From: Chaera sp964544355 | GTDB lineage: Bacteria > Patescibacteriota > Saccharimonadia > Saccharimonadales > Saccharimonadaceae | NCBI GenBank assembly: GCA_964544355.1 | Contig: CAZJAI010000002.1 | Coordinates: 89,791 to 153,790, forward strand | Reading direction: 5' to 3' | DNA length: 64,000 nt | In this document: positions 1 to 8,005 of the stretch, in pieces | How positions within the stretch are numbered: the first letter of the stretch is position 1 | Layout of the letters: each line of letters opens with the position of its first letter | The notes under the pieces: generated by a model | The model's database searches: none | What the model was told of the DNA's origin: nothing | The model's input: the letters and a program-made list of their open reading frames with translations, nothing else | Translations under genes and position numbers: made by a program

Positions 1-293
1 GTTTGTTTAGGATCAGCGGCACCAATTCGCCACCGCAAAACCTGGAGGACAGCGTGATCCAGCTGAATGCTCCCTACAGCATCGCCGTGGGTGCCCAGGC
101 CAACAACCTGACCCAGGCGGCCGGTGTTCAAATTGCCGAGATCATCATCTATGACCGCGAGCTAACCTGTCCGCAAATGGAGGGCGTGGAGGCTTATCTG
201 GCCAATAAATGGGGTTTTAACGACCCCGGTCTGCCAGCGTTCAACAGATACCAGTCGGCGGGCTGCGCCGAAAATAACGTGCCGGCCTACTAG
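1..293 (+). CDS. C-terminal end of a LamG-like surface protein (partial)
   Basis: The frame is open from the left edge to a TAG at 291-293, so only the last 96 or so residues of a longer protein are visible. The visible part has a predicted beta-sandwich character, with the motif EIIIYDREL followed by VEAYLANKWG. That pair closes LamG/concanavalin-like carbohydrate or adhesion domains in many bacterial surface proteins. A short tail with one cysteine follows. The gene sits directly upstream of pilM on the same strand, so it may belong to a pilus or cell-surface locus. The domain call rests on motif memory; the N-terminus lies outside the window. Confidence 0.6.
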   Translation, partial: LFRISGTNSPPQNLEDSVIQLNAPYSIAVGAQANNLTQAAGVQIAEIIIYDRELTCPQMEGVEAYLANKWGFNDPGLPAFNRYQSAGCAENNVPAY

Positions 294-320
294 CCCGACG
301 GCCGTCAGATGTTATACTGT

Positions 321-334
321 ACTCTAAATAGAGT
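321..334. repeat. Palindrome in front of pilM
   Basis: ACTCTAAATAGAGT is a perfect inverted repeat (6-bp arms, 2-base centre) in the 58-base gap between the surface protein gene and pilM. A TATACT hexamer, a possible -10 box, lies just before it at about 313-318. It could be an operator for the pilus operon or a small RNA hairpin. Nothing in the sequence identifies the regulator. Confidence 0.4.
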
Positions 335-351
335 TAGTTTGATAAAAAGGG

Positions 352-1413
352 ATGGGCGCCAAACCTAAACTGTTTCATCACGACAAACCGGTCAGCGGCA
401 TAGACATCAGCCAGACCGGTATTAAGGTTATGGCCATCGACGTCAAGAAATGGTCCGTCGAGGCTTACGGCTCGCTAGATCTGGATCCGGCCAAGCTTCA
501 AGAAAGCATTAACACCGGCAACACCTATCTGTCCGAGGGGCTGGAGAGGCTGCTCAGCCGCCAACTGGCCGGCAAGCTGCCCAGCGACCAGGTGGTGATG
601 AGCGTACCAACGGCCAGAACCTACACCCGTTCCATGACTCTGCCGCGCGACGCCGAGAAAAATCTTAAAGAGGCCGTTCTGCTGGAATCCGAGCAATACA
701 TCCCCATCGCCGCGTCCGAGCTGAATATTGACTACCAGGTGATTGAACGCAGCCCCAAGGAAATTACCGTCCTGATGTCGGCAGTGCCCAAAAAGATAGT
801 CGACTCTACTGTGGGCGCCGCCGTTCGCGTAGGGCTGGAAGTGGTCATGGTAGAGCCCGGACTCAGCGCGGTAGCCCGTTTGATCACCCAAACCGAAGAG
901 GGCCACCTGCCTACAGTTATCGTGGATATCGGCGCCGGATCCACCGATATCGCCATGCTCGATAAAACCATCAGAGTAACCGGTGGCGTCCCGGTCGGCG
1001 GCAACAGCTTTACCCTGGACATCGCCCGAAAATTGAAGGTCTCGCTGGAAAACGCCCACCAGCTAAAGGTATTAAACGGCCTCAGCAGCGGTTCCAAGCA
1101 ATCCAAAATCCAGGACGCTCTAAAGTCCGATCTGGAACAAATAACCGCCGAGGTACAGAAAATGATCCGTTACTATGTCGAGCGGATGGGTGCCAAGCGT
1201 AAAGTCGAACAGGTGATAATCGTCGGCGGCGGCTCTAACGTGCCCGGCCTGGGCGATTACTTTACCGACGCCCTGGTCATGCCGGCTCGGGTGGCCAGCC
1301 CCTGGCAGGTGCTCAACTTCGGGCGACTGTCTCAGCCCTCACGCCAGTTCAAGCCACGCTATATTACCGCGGCCGGGCTGGCCTGTGTCCAGCCAAAGGA
1401 TATTTGGGTATGA
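352..1413 (+). CDS. pilM: Type IV pilus assembly protein PilM
   Basis: PilM is the actin-like cytoplasmic ATPase that binds the N-terminal tail of PilN and links the inner-membrane alignment complex to the pilus motors. The 353-residue length matches the family. It starts with a FtsA/PilM-type strand (SGIDISQTGIKVMAID), has a phosphate-binding loop VDIGAGSTDIAML near residue 190 and an adenosine loop IVGGGSNVPGL near residue 293. It is first in a co-directional run with pilN and pilO. No PilQ secretin gene is present, as expected for a cell without an outer membrane. ATG at 352 follows an AAAAAGGG stretch that can serve as a weak ribosome-binding site. Confidence 0.93.
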   Translation: MGAKPKLFHHDKPVSGIDISQTGIKVMAIDVKKWSVEAYGSLDLDPAKLQESINTGNTYLSEGLERLLSRQLAGKLPSDQVVMSVPTARTYTRSMTLPRDAEKNLKEAVLLESEQYIPIAASELNIDYQVIERSPKEITVLMSAVPKKIVDSTVGAAVRVGLEVVMVEPGLSAVARLITQTEEGHLPTVIVDIGAGSTDIAMLDKTIRVTGGVPVGGNSFTLDIARKLKVSLENAHQLKVLNGLSSGSKQSKIQDALKSDLEQITAEVQKMIRYYVERMGAKRKVEQVIIVGGGSNVPGLGDYFTDALVMPARVASPWQVLNFGRLSQPSRQFKPRYITAAGLACVQPKDIWV

Positions 1414-1458
1414 TTATTCCTTTAACAGCTAAAAAATACTACCAGAGGGCGAATCCCT

Positions 1459-2049
1459 ATGATTAATTTACTGTCCGACGAAGCTAAGCGCAATCTAAGA
1501 GCCGGGCGTTTGAACGTGCTGTTGCTGCGCTATGTGATGTTTTTGGGGACGGCTTCTTTGTTTATCGTGGCCGTTTTCGGGGTGGGCTACCTACTGACCG
1601 CCGCGGAACGCTCGGCGGCCAGTCAGGAGTTAGCCGCCAACCAGCAAGCCCTGGCCGGCTACCAGCAGACCAAACAGGAAGCCCAAGCCTTCTCTGACAA
1701 CCTCAAAACCGCCAAAATCATTTTGTCCAACGAAACCGTGTTCAGCGACCTGATAGTCCAGATCGCCAGGACCATACCGCCCAACGTGGTGCTGACCAGT
1801 TTAAGCCTGTCAACCGATAACCTGGGTAAGCAGATTACCATTAACGCCCGAACCAAGGATACCGAAACGCCGCTAGCCTTAAAGGCAGCTTTGGAAAATT
1901 CGCCGCTTTTTTCGAACGTAAACATTCTGACGATCGCTAAACCGTCGCCGGCCGACCAGGTCCCCAATTTCCGGATTCCCCGCGAGTTCCCCGTAACCGT
2001 CACCATCAGCGCCACCATCATCAAACCGCCGGCCAGGAGCCAGCCGTGA
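1459..2049 (+). CDS. pilN: Type IV pilus inner-membrane protein PilN
   Basis: PilN is a bitopic inner-membrane protein whose short cytoplasmic tail binds PilM. The start MINLLSDEAKRNLRAGR corresponds to the conserved PilN INLLP-type motif. One membrane helix follows (about residues 25-48), then a periplasmic-side coiled coil (about 50-90) and a small alpha/beta domain containing RTIPPNVVLTSLSL, a pattern typical of PilN/GspL-like folds. It lies 45 bases after pilM and overlaps the next start by 4 bases (GTGA), which suggests translational coupling. Confidence 0.88.
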   Translation: MINLLSDEAKRNLRAGRLNVLLLRYVMFLGTASLFIVAVFGVGYLLTAAERSAASQELAANQQALAGYQQTKQEAQAFSDNLKTAKIILSNETVFSDLIVQIARTIPPNVVLTSLSLSTDNLGKQITINARTKDTETPLALKAALENSPLFSNVNILTIAKPSPADQVPNFRIPREFPVTVTISATIIKPPARSQP

Positions 2050-2627
2050 ATGCCGTTAAATTGAGCCGGCTGTTAATGGTTGCCATCGCCGTGATGATCG
2101 GAGCGGCCGGCGCCAGTTATTACTTTTCATCCAAACTGCTTAGGCAAAACGTTTCGCAAACCAACTCCATCAAGGCTCAGGCCGCCGTAGCTTCGGACAA
2201 TATCTCCAGGCTGAAACTGCTAGCCAGCGAGCTTAGCGCCAAGCGCGACGCCGCTGCCCGAGCCAGTCAGATCGTCTCGGAAACAAAACTTTATCAGTAC
2301 CAGGATCAGATAGTCAAAGACATAAACGCCTTCGCGGCGGCGGCCGGCGTACGGGTGCTGGGATACGATTTTAGCAACCCGCAGAACAAAGCTGCCCCGG
2401 GCGCGCAACCGCAGTCCGCAGTGGTTATTAAAGGTGTTAAAACCATCAACGCCGTGATTACGCTGGACAAACCAGTACAGTTCGACAGTTTCTTGAAATT
2501 CTTAAAAGCCATTGAAAACAACCTGACCAAAATGCAGATCACCGGCGTTAACATGATTCCTGATCCCAACAATCCGTCCGAAATTAACAACCCGACCGTC
2601 GGGCTGCAAATCTACGTAAGGGAATAG
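2046..2627 (+). CDS. pilO: PilO-like pilus assembly protein
   Basis: The protein has 193 residues, with one N-terminal membrane helix (about 10-30), a coiled-coil stretch (about 33-75) and a C-terminal alpha/beta domain ending in VGLQIYVRE. This is the PilO architecture; PilO pairs with PilN to form the periplasmic-side part of the alignment subcomplex. The GTG start at 2046 overlaps the pilN TGA stop. Sequence identity to classical PilO is low, so the assignment leans on gene order and topology. Confidence 0.78.
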   Translation: MNAVKLSRLLMVAIAVMIGAAGASYYFSSKLLRQNVSQTNSIKAQAAVASDNISRLKLLASELSAKRDAAARASQIVSETKLYQYQDQIVKDINAFAAAAGVRVLGYDFSNPQNKAAPGAQPQSAVVIKGVKTINAVITLDKPVQFDSFLKFLKAIENNLTKMQITGVNMIPDPNNPSEINNPTVGLQIYVRE

Positions 2628-2632
2628 ACGAT

Positions 2633-2941
2633 ATGAAAGGAGCCGCCATCAATCTAGCGGGCATGAGCCAAAACCTGGTGGCCGTCAAGCGGCTGCTGTA
2701 TCGGCACCACGTGATCATCGCTGCCGTTTTGGTGCTGGGGTTTTTAATATACGCGGTCAACAGCGTCAGGCTTATCTTGAACCAGCCGTTCGACCAAGCC
2801 GCGGCCCAAAATGTTCCGGCCCAGGAAAGGATCAATATCCGCTTCGATCAGGCCACCATCCAGAAAATCTACCAGCTGAAAAGCCGGCAGAATCCGTCGC
2901 TGACCCTGCCCGACGGTAAGCGCAATCCGTTTCAGCCGTAA
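2633..2941 (+). CDS. Small bitopic protein, PilP-like position and tail
   Basis: This 102-residue protein follows pilO after 5 bases, on the same strand. It has a cytoplasmic N-terminus with basic residues, one membrane helix (about 27-46) and an extracytoplasmic tail ending GKRNPFQP. A terminal RDPF/RNPF-type motif is known from PilP-like lipoproteins, which bridge PilO and PilQ. With no secretin here, the protein may be a shortened PilP analogue or another minor pilus component. The role is inferred from position and the short C-terminal motif only. Confidence 0.6.
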   Translation: MKGAAINLAGMSQNLVAVKRLLYRHHVIIAAVLVLGFLIYAVNSVRLILNQPFDQAAAQNVPAQERINIRFDQATIQKIYQLKSRQNPSLTLPDGKRNPFQP

Positions 2942-2954
2942 CAATAGAGCGCCG

Positions 2955-4433
2955 TCAACGACGGCCGGCTGACAGCTTGTCGATCACCCTCCGCCCGAAC
3001 GAGCCTATCTCGCGGCGAAATTCGAACGCGCCGTAGGCGGCTACCAAACCGGCGACCGAACCCAGAATGGTCCAGTTCAGCTGTTGGCTGGCAGGCGGAG
3101 CGGCCAGCGCCGCCGGCTGGACAACGGCCGGGGCGGCGACCGAAGTCTTGGGCTTGGCCTTAGCGGCGGCAGCGGCTTTGGGCTGAGCGGCCGTTTTCTT
3201 GGCGACGGTCGTTTTTTTGGCGGTGGCGGCCGCAGCCGGAGCAGGCGCCGCGGGCGGTGGTTGCTGTATGATGTTGGCCAGGCCCGGCGTAGGCACCAGG
3301 CTCCATTGCCATTCTCCCTGTCCGCTGCTGCTGCGACTCCAGCTCTGACCGGCCTTGGCGGCCGGATAGGCCGTTTCGTCTATCACCTTGCCTGAAGGAT
3401 CCAGCAGGCGCACGGCCGAGCCGTCGTTAACCAGCCTGATAGAGCTGCCAGACGAGCTGACCAGGGCATAGCCACCCGGCAGTATTTGGGCGCCATCGGC
3501 AAAGACGTACTTGTAACGCCATTGGCTGCCTGTTTCAACCGAGTAGCCGCTCAGATTAACCGTTTCGGCCGTTGCATTGTAGATCTCCACGTATTCGTGC
3601 TCTTCGTCGGTTTGCGGAGAAACCGGGTCGGGCAGCAACTCGCTCAGGCCGAGCGGGGCGTAGGTCGCGTTGCCGCCACTGCCGGGGCGTGGCTCCTCTT
3701 CTGCCGGAGGATCAGCCGGTGGCGTTTCCGGTTTCGGTGCCGCCGTGTCAACCGGCGGCAGTAAATTGCTGGTAGGTTTGTCGCTCAGGCAAAAATCTTT
3801 CTCGGACAGTCCGCTGTCAAGCCATTGTCCGTCGGCGTTCAGCTGGCGTTTGAAGCTTTTGCCCGAAGGGTGGAGCGGCGGTACGGTCTGGCCGGCGGTT
3901 GGCGTTTCCGGACAGGGATTAAAAATCTCTGACGGTTTTTGCCAACTCAGCTCATCGACCGGCTGACCCTGCGGATTAACCAGGCGCAAGGTACCTTTAT
4001 CGGCGCTGATGCCTAAGCTGGGCGTGTACAAAAACGCCCGGGGATCGCTGGGGCTGATAGTGTCGGACACCAGCATCAAACGCTGGCCCGGTTTAATTGC
4101 CGCATCCGGTTCGTCGATAACCTTGCCCAGATCGAGGTATAGGCTGCCTTTGGAACTGGTGCTTGGCAGCTTGCGCAGCTGCCACCCCACCAAGCCGATC
4201 GGCTCCTCGCCGACATTGACCAGCTCGACAAATTCCGCTTTGGCTAGGGACGGGTTAAAGCCCGGACTGGCTTCGATAATAATAAGGGAGTTTACCGGCC
4301 GGACGGGCGTGTCCTCGTCCGCCGCCTTGGCGGCAGACGCTGCTCCGGCCGGCCAAAAGACCGCCCAGACGGCGGCCAACGTCAAGACTGCCCACATTTG
4401 AATGACAGTGGCAGTCCAGATGTGCGCAATCAT
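2955..4433 (-). CDS. Membrane-anchored protein with two lamin-tail domains
   Basis: A 492-residue envelope protein. A signal peptide covers about residues 1-34, ending AGAASA. Two lamin-tail (LTD) immunoglobulin-like domains follow: the first around 45-160 (FVELVNVGEEPIGLVGWQL) and the second around 255-390 (HEYVEIYNATAETVNLSGYS). A flexible Ala/Lys/Pro linker (about 393-445) leads to one C-terminal membrane helix (about 450-475) with a basic cytoplasmic end. LTDs in bacteria are extracellular modules, often on nucleases or phosphatases, but no catalytic domain is visible here. It converges on the pilus genes. SD AAGGA lies directly before ATG 4433. Confidence 0.82.
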   Translation of the reverse strand: MIAHIWTATVIQMWAVLTLAAVWAVFWPAGAASAAKAADEDTPVRPVNSLIIIEASPGFNPSLAKAEFVELVNVGEEPIGLVGWQLRKLPSTSSKGSLYLDLGKVIDEPDAAIKPGQRLMLVSDTISPSDPRAFLYTPSLGISADKGTLRLVNPQGQPVDELSWQKPSEIFNPCPETPTAGQTVPPLHPSGKSFKRQLNADGQWLDSGLSEKDFCLSDKPTSNLLPPVDTAAPKPETPPADPPAEEEPRPGSGGNATYAPLGLSELLPDPVSPQTDEEHEYVEIYNATAETVNLSGYSVETGSQWRYKYVFADGAQILPGGYALVSSSGSSIRLVNDGSAVRLLDPSGKVIDETAYPAAKAGQSWSRSSSGQGEWQWSLVPTPGLANIIQQPPPAAPAPAAAATAKKTTVAKKTAAQPKAAAAAKAKPKTSVAAPAVVQPAALAAPPASQQLNWTILGSVAGLVAAYGAFEFRREIGSFGRRVIDKLSAGRR

Positions 4434-4513
4434 TCCTTGGGCGTTGATTATGCCTTCGTCCGGCTGATTTGTAAATAGTTATTTTTGCCTGGATTGGCTT
4501 ATACTAAAAACGT

Positions 4514-5080
4514 ATGCTGGTTTATTCTAATAACCTGTTCAACGTGCCGGTTTTAAGCCTGCAAACCGGCGCGGTGTTGGCCCATACCGGCCAACCCATC
4601 ATAGACCCCCGCCGCCTGTTCATTGTGGCTTTTTATTGTGACGGCCCCCTGCTGGATGACCATCCGTCAGTGTTGCACGTGTCTGACATCCGGGAGTTCT
4701 CCGATATCGGGATGATCGTTAACCACAGCGAGGATCTGATGCCGCCGGGCGGACTGGTCAGGCTTCAGGAGGTGATCAACTTTAATTTCCAGTTGATCGG
4801 CCGGACGGTGATAGACACGGCCCGCTCCAAACTGGGCACCGTGGAGGATTTCGCTACCGAAACCAGTAATTTCATGATTAAAAAAATCAGCGCCCGGCGG
4901 CCGCTTTTGAAAAGCTTTTCCACCAGCAAGCTGCTGATCGACCGTCAGCAGATCGTCGAGGTTTCAAACGATTACATAGTGGTCAGGCACGAGCTGGCCA
5001 AACCGGAGCCGGCGCTGTCCAGGCTGAAGCCGCCAGTCAACCCGTTTAGAAGCAAGGTCAACCCCCAGACGGACGTCTAA
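4514..5080 (+). CDS. PRC-barrel domain protein
   Basis: The 188-residue protein contains two PRC-barrel-like units: an N-terminal one (NLFNVPVLSLQTGAVLAHTG, then a strand on resetting values) and a second around residues 90-160 (IGRTVIDTARSKLGTVEDFA). PRC barrels occur in RimM, photosynthetic reaction centres and many small bacterial proteins of unknown role. No membrane segment is visible, so it is probably cytoplasmic. TATACT at 4500-4505 lies 8 bases before the ATG, which suggests a leaderless message. It converges on recX with a shared terminator between them. Confidence 0.75.
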   Translation: MLVYSNNLFNVPVLSLQTGAVLAHTGQPIIDPRRLFIVAFYCDGPLLDDHPSVLHVSDIREFSDIGMIVNHSEDLMPPGGLVRLQEVINFNFQLIGRTVIDTARSKLGTVEDFATETSNFMIKKISARRPLLKSFSTSKLLIDRQQIVEVSNDYIVVRHELAKPEPALSRLKPPVNPFRSKVNPQTDV

Positions 5081-5106
5081 AAAGCCGCGGCTAGCGCGGT
5101 TTTTTA
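5078..5106. terminator. Shared bidirectional terminator between PRC-barrel gene and recX
   Basis: An A-run, a CCGCG/CGCGG stem with a bulged G around a GCTAG loop, and a T-run occupy the 23-base gap between the two convergent genes and overlap both stop codons. The A-run on one side and T-run on the other let it work in both directions. Confidence 0.8.
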
Positions 5107-5712
5107 GAACAAAGCTCTTTTAATGTCCTCCCAGTCGAAGCCCTGGCGGGCCAGGTAAGCGGCCAATTGGCGAGGGTCGCCGTAGCGGCGGCCCTTTTGG
5201 GTGATAATTTCAGCCAAAGCCGCCTGTTCGTCATAACTGTCTAACGCTTCGGCCGCCTCTTCGGCGCCGACGCCTTTCTGCCTAAGCTCGGCAGCCAGCC
5301 GCCGCCGGCTGCGCGGCCGACCCTGCTGCCGGCTTTGAGCCCACCTGGCGGCGAACTGCCTGTCGTCCAGATAGCCTTTTTGGTAAAGGCGCTCGATAAC
5401 CCGGCGGGCAATCGGCTCGGGCCACTGCTTGCGCAGGGCATAGTCGACGATCTCTTTCTCGGAGCGAGGCCGGCGGGCCAGCAAATCTAGGGCGCGCGAG
5501 TAGGCTTTACCGAACAGGCTTTCCTGTTCGATCTGCCGCTGGCGGTCAGGCTCTATGACCGCGCCGATTTTCAGGCCCAGGTCGGTTACCTGAAAAATGT
5601 CCAGGGATATCCAAAAACGGCCGTCCAGGTAAAGGTTGACCCTTTGCGGGTTTTTCGTTTGAGGTTTGATACCGCTTAGCACCCCTGAACACTGTTTAGG
5701 TAAGCCGTCCAC
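5104..5712 (-). CDS. recX: Regulatory protein RecX
   Basis: RecX binds RecA filaments and limits their extension. The 202-residue protein shows the three-helix repeats of the family: RALDLLARRPRSEKEIVDYAL near residue 75, ERLYQKGYLDDRQFAARWAQ near 108, and GFDWEDIKRALF at the C-terminus. An N-terminal extension of about 65 residues with beta character (RVNLYLDGRFWISLD) matches long RecX forms. It lies 23 bases after recA on the same strand, a common operon arrangement. The GTG at 5712 is the first start; a later start is possible. Confidence 0.92.
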   Translation of the reverse strand: MDGLPKQCSGVLSGIKPQTKNPQRVNLYLDGRFWISLDIFQVTDLGLKIGAVIEPDRQRQIEQESLFGKAYSRALDLLARRPRSEKEIVDYALRKQWPEPIARRVIERLYQKGYLDDRQFAARWAQSRQQGRPRSRRRLAAELRQKGVGAEEAAEALDSYDEQAALAEIITQKGRRYGDPRQLAAYLARQGFDWEDIKRALF

Positions 5713-5735
5713 GGCGGTCTCTTGGCCGGCGAAGC

Positions 5736-6770
5736 TTACCGCTCTTCGGCGGCGGCTTTTTGACGGACGGCCTTTTCGATTTCAGCCATAACCTTGGGGT
5801 TTTGCTTGAAGTACTCCTTGGCCGCCTCGCGCCCCTGGCCGATTTTCTGCTCTTTGTAGGCGAACCAGGCGCCGCTTTTTTCAACCATGCCGTGCGCCAC
5901 GGCCAGATCCAGCAGGTCGCCGGTTTTGGAAATGCCTTCGTTGTACATGATGTCAAATTCGGAAATGCGGAACGGCGGAGCCACTTTGTTTTTTACCACT
6001 TTCACTTTGGTGCGGTTACCGATGACCTCTTCGCCAACCTTGATTTGTCCAATCCGGCGGATGTCCAGCCGCAGGCTGGAGTAAAATTTCAAAGCGTTAC
6101 CGCCGGTGGTGGTTTCGGGGTTGCCGAACATGACGCCTATCTTCATGCGGATCTGGTTGATGAAAATAACGGTGGCCTTGCTTTTGTTGATGATACCAGT
6201 CAGCTTGCGCAGGGCCTGGCTCATCAGGCGGGCCTGCAGGCCGACATGGGCGTCGCCCATTTCGCCTTCGATTTCGGCCTGCGGCACCAGCGCCGCCACC
6301 GAGTCTACCACAATCAGATCAACCGCGTTCGATCTGACCAAGGTTTCGCAGATCTCTAAAGCCTGTTCTCCATTGTCGGGCTGCGATACCAGCAAGTTGT
6401 CGGTGTCTACCCCCAGACGCTTGGCGTAAGCCGGGTCAAGCGCGTGCTCGGCGTCGATAAATGCGGCCGTGCCGCCTTCCCGCTGAATCTCGGCAATGGC
6501 GTGCAGAGCCAACGTGGTTTTACCGGAACTTTCCGGTCCGTAAATTTCAATAATCCGCCCCTTGGGATACCCGCCGCCAAGGGCCAAGTCGAGACTGAGG
6601 GCGCCGGAGGGAATACACTCCACCTTCTGCGAGTGGTGCGATTCGCCCAGCTTCATAATCGAACCGCTGCCGAACTGTTTTTCAATCTGTTCCATAGCCA
6701 GTCCCAGAGCCTTTAATTTCAGCCCGGTATCAGCTTTCGGCGAATCGTCTTTGACGGCTTTATTGGCCAT
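5736..6770 (-). CDS. recA: Recombinase RecA
   Basis: RecA forms ATP-dependent filaments on single-stranded DNA for recombinational repair and transformation. The 344-residue protein has Walker A GPESSGKTTL near residue 80, Walker B LIVVDSVAAL near 152, the MAW/L2 region with GGNALKFYSSLRLDIRR near 226 and a C-terminal DNA-binding domain. The start MANKAVKDD is preceded by an AAAGGATAAT ribosome-binding site. A TATAAT -10 box lies at 6846-6851 (minus strand), and the leader contains GTTTCGCGAAC, a possible damage-regulon operator. RecA with ComEC and type IV pili in one window fits natural competence. Confidence 0.98.
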   Translation of the reverse strand: MANKAVKDDSPKADTGLKLKALGLAMEQIEKQFGSGSIMKLGESHHSQKVECIPSGALSLDLALGGGYPKGRIIEIYGPESSGKTTLALHAIAEIQREGGTAAFIDAEHALDPAYAKRLGVDTDNLLVSQPDNGEQALEICETLVRSNAVDLIVVDSVAALVPQAEIEGEMGDAHVGLQARLMSQALRKLTGIINKSKATVIFINQIRMKIGVMFGNPETTTGGNALKFYSSLRLDIRRIGQIKVGEEVIGNRTKVKVVKNKVAPPFRISEFDIMYNEGISKTGDLLDLAVAHGMVEKSGAWFAYKEQKIGQGREAAKEYFKQNPKVMAEIEKAVRQKAAAEER

Positions 6771-6886
6771 GCCTTGAAATTATCCTTTCACCCCACCTTG
6801 CAATTTAGTTTTAGATCCGTTTCGCGAACAATCACGCTGACTAATATTATAACCTTTGCCACCGGGTCTTTGCTACAATGGGATTG

Positions 6887-7312
6887 ATGTCGACTCGTCG
6901 TGGTAGTTTCGGGCCGAACCGAACGGTACCGGGATTTACGGTCATAGAACTGATAGTGGCTTTGACGGTGCTGCTGGCCGCCGGTTTTTTGTTTTTGGTT
7001 CAAAAGAGCGATATCCAAGCTCAAAACCGCGACGCCCAGCGCAAAACCGCCGTTAATGCCATTTACTATAACCTTGAGGGCATCTATTATCCGGCGCACC
7101 AATATTACCCCGCGTCGCTTGGCGCCAGCGAGCTGACCGGGCTGGACCCGGCCATGCTCAAAGATCCGGCCGGCAAGGCCGTGGGCGACAAAAACTCCAC
7201 CTTGCGCTACGAGCCGCAGGGCTGCGACGGCGCCGGCAAGTGCCGCGGCTACACCCTTAGGGCCATCCTGGAAAAAGAAGCCATCTTCACCAAAAACAGC
7301 CCGGCCCGCTAA
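6887..7312 (+). CDS. Type IV prepilin-like protein
   Basis: The leader ends PGFTVIELIVALTVLLAAGF: a prepilin peptidase site G/F with the +5 glutamate, followed by the hydrophobic assembly helix. The rest is a small globular domain with two cysteines (CDGAGKC) that could form the pilin D-loop disulfide. The ATG at 6887 is preferred over 6878 because TACAAT (6874-6879) sits exactly 7 bases upstream, giving a leaderless start; with it the product is 141 residues. It is divergent from recA. It may be a pilus subunit or competence pseudopilin. Confidence 0.85.
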   Translation: MSTRRGSFGPNRTVPGFTVIELIVALTVLLAAGFLFLVQKSDIQAQNRDAQRKTAVNAIYYNLEGIYYPAHQYYPASLGASELTGLDPAMLKDPAGKAVGDKNSTLRYEPQGCDGAGKCRGYTLRAILEKEAIFTKNSPAR

Positions 7313-7995
7313 TTGTTGGTGACTGGCCGACTGCGTTTAAAGGCCTCGACAGCGTCATTGATTTTGGCCACGTATAACTTTGGATTAGCGGCAAAATTAA
7401 ACAAGTAGGTCGTTTCTTCCCCTTCGGTAGATAGCCGCAAGGAGCCGTAATTGAGCATCATCTGCAACAGGCCCCGCTGCCGGAAGCTGGCGTCTTCGAT
7501 ATTATCCAGATTGATGGTTTGTTCGCGCTTAGCCAGCAGGCTGGTGCGAAGAACCTGTACCACGCTCTCGTTGGTCAGATAGAATCGATTGCCCAGATAA
7601 ACTATGGTGGCCACCGCCCCGCCGACGACAAACAGCGCCACGGCTAGCAGCAGCGGCAAGCTGACCAAGGCCGGAGAGGGCAGCTGCTCCGGACGTAGCA
7701 GCATCAATTGGGCCAGCTGGCTCCGGCTGCCGGCGTAAAACACTATCAGCGCCATGACCAGCACGACCAACAGCCCGACAAACCCCCAGATCTGAAGCAG
7801 ACCGATGGGATGCCGCCTGACGGCGAAAACAACGTACTCGTTGGGGCTTAGGTGAAGATTGGGGTAGCGGCGCAGGGATTCCTGGTGCAGCCGCTGGACT
7901 TCGGCCTGGTCGCCGTCAGTTTGATCCGCCTGCGGTGCCGGCGCGGCTGCGGCGGGTGATTGGGTAGGCAGAGTGTTTGGGCTAAGCGGAGGCAT
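7309..7995 (-). CDS. Membrane protein with bacterial PH domain
   Basis: The 228-residue protein has a disordered Pro/Ala-rich N-terminus, two membrane helices (about residues 65-90 and 115-145) and a C-terminal bPH_2-type domain with the family pattern NRFYLTNESVVQVLRTSLL and NLDNIEDASFRQRGLLQMML. Such proteins are common in Patescibacteria and Actinobacteria; their function is not established. The ATG at 7995 is chosen because it lies 10 bases after the ruvB stop; an upstream GTG at 8031 would overlap ruvB. It probably forms the last gene of the ruvA-ruvB transcription unit. Confidence 0.8.
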   Translation of the reverse strand: MPPLSPNTLPTQSPAAAAPAPQADQTDGDQAEVQRLHQESLRRYPNLHLSPNEYVVFAVRRHPIGLLQIWGFVGLLVVLVMALIVFYAGSRSQLAQLMLLRPEQLPSPALVSLPLLLAVALFVVGGAVATIVYLGNRFYLTNESVVQVLRTSLLAKREQTINLDNIEDASFRQRGLLQMMLNYGSLRLSTEGEETTYLFNFAANPKLYVAKINDAVEAFKRSRPVTNN

Positions 7996-8005
7996 TTTTG
8001 ATATA

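Noticed and set aside
3084..3966. Several plus-strand frames inside the lamin-tail gene
   Set aside because: They are Gly/Arg-rich shadows of GC-rich coding sequence on the other strand, without domains or ribosome-binding sites.
6788..7102. Minus-strand frame opposite the prepilin
   Set aside because: The plus strand carries an unmistakable prepilin leader; the opposite frame has no features.
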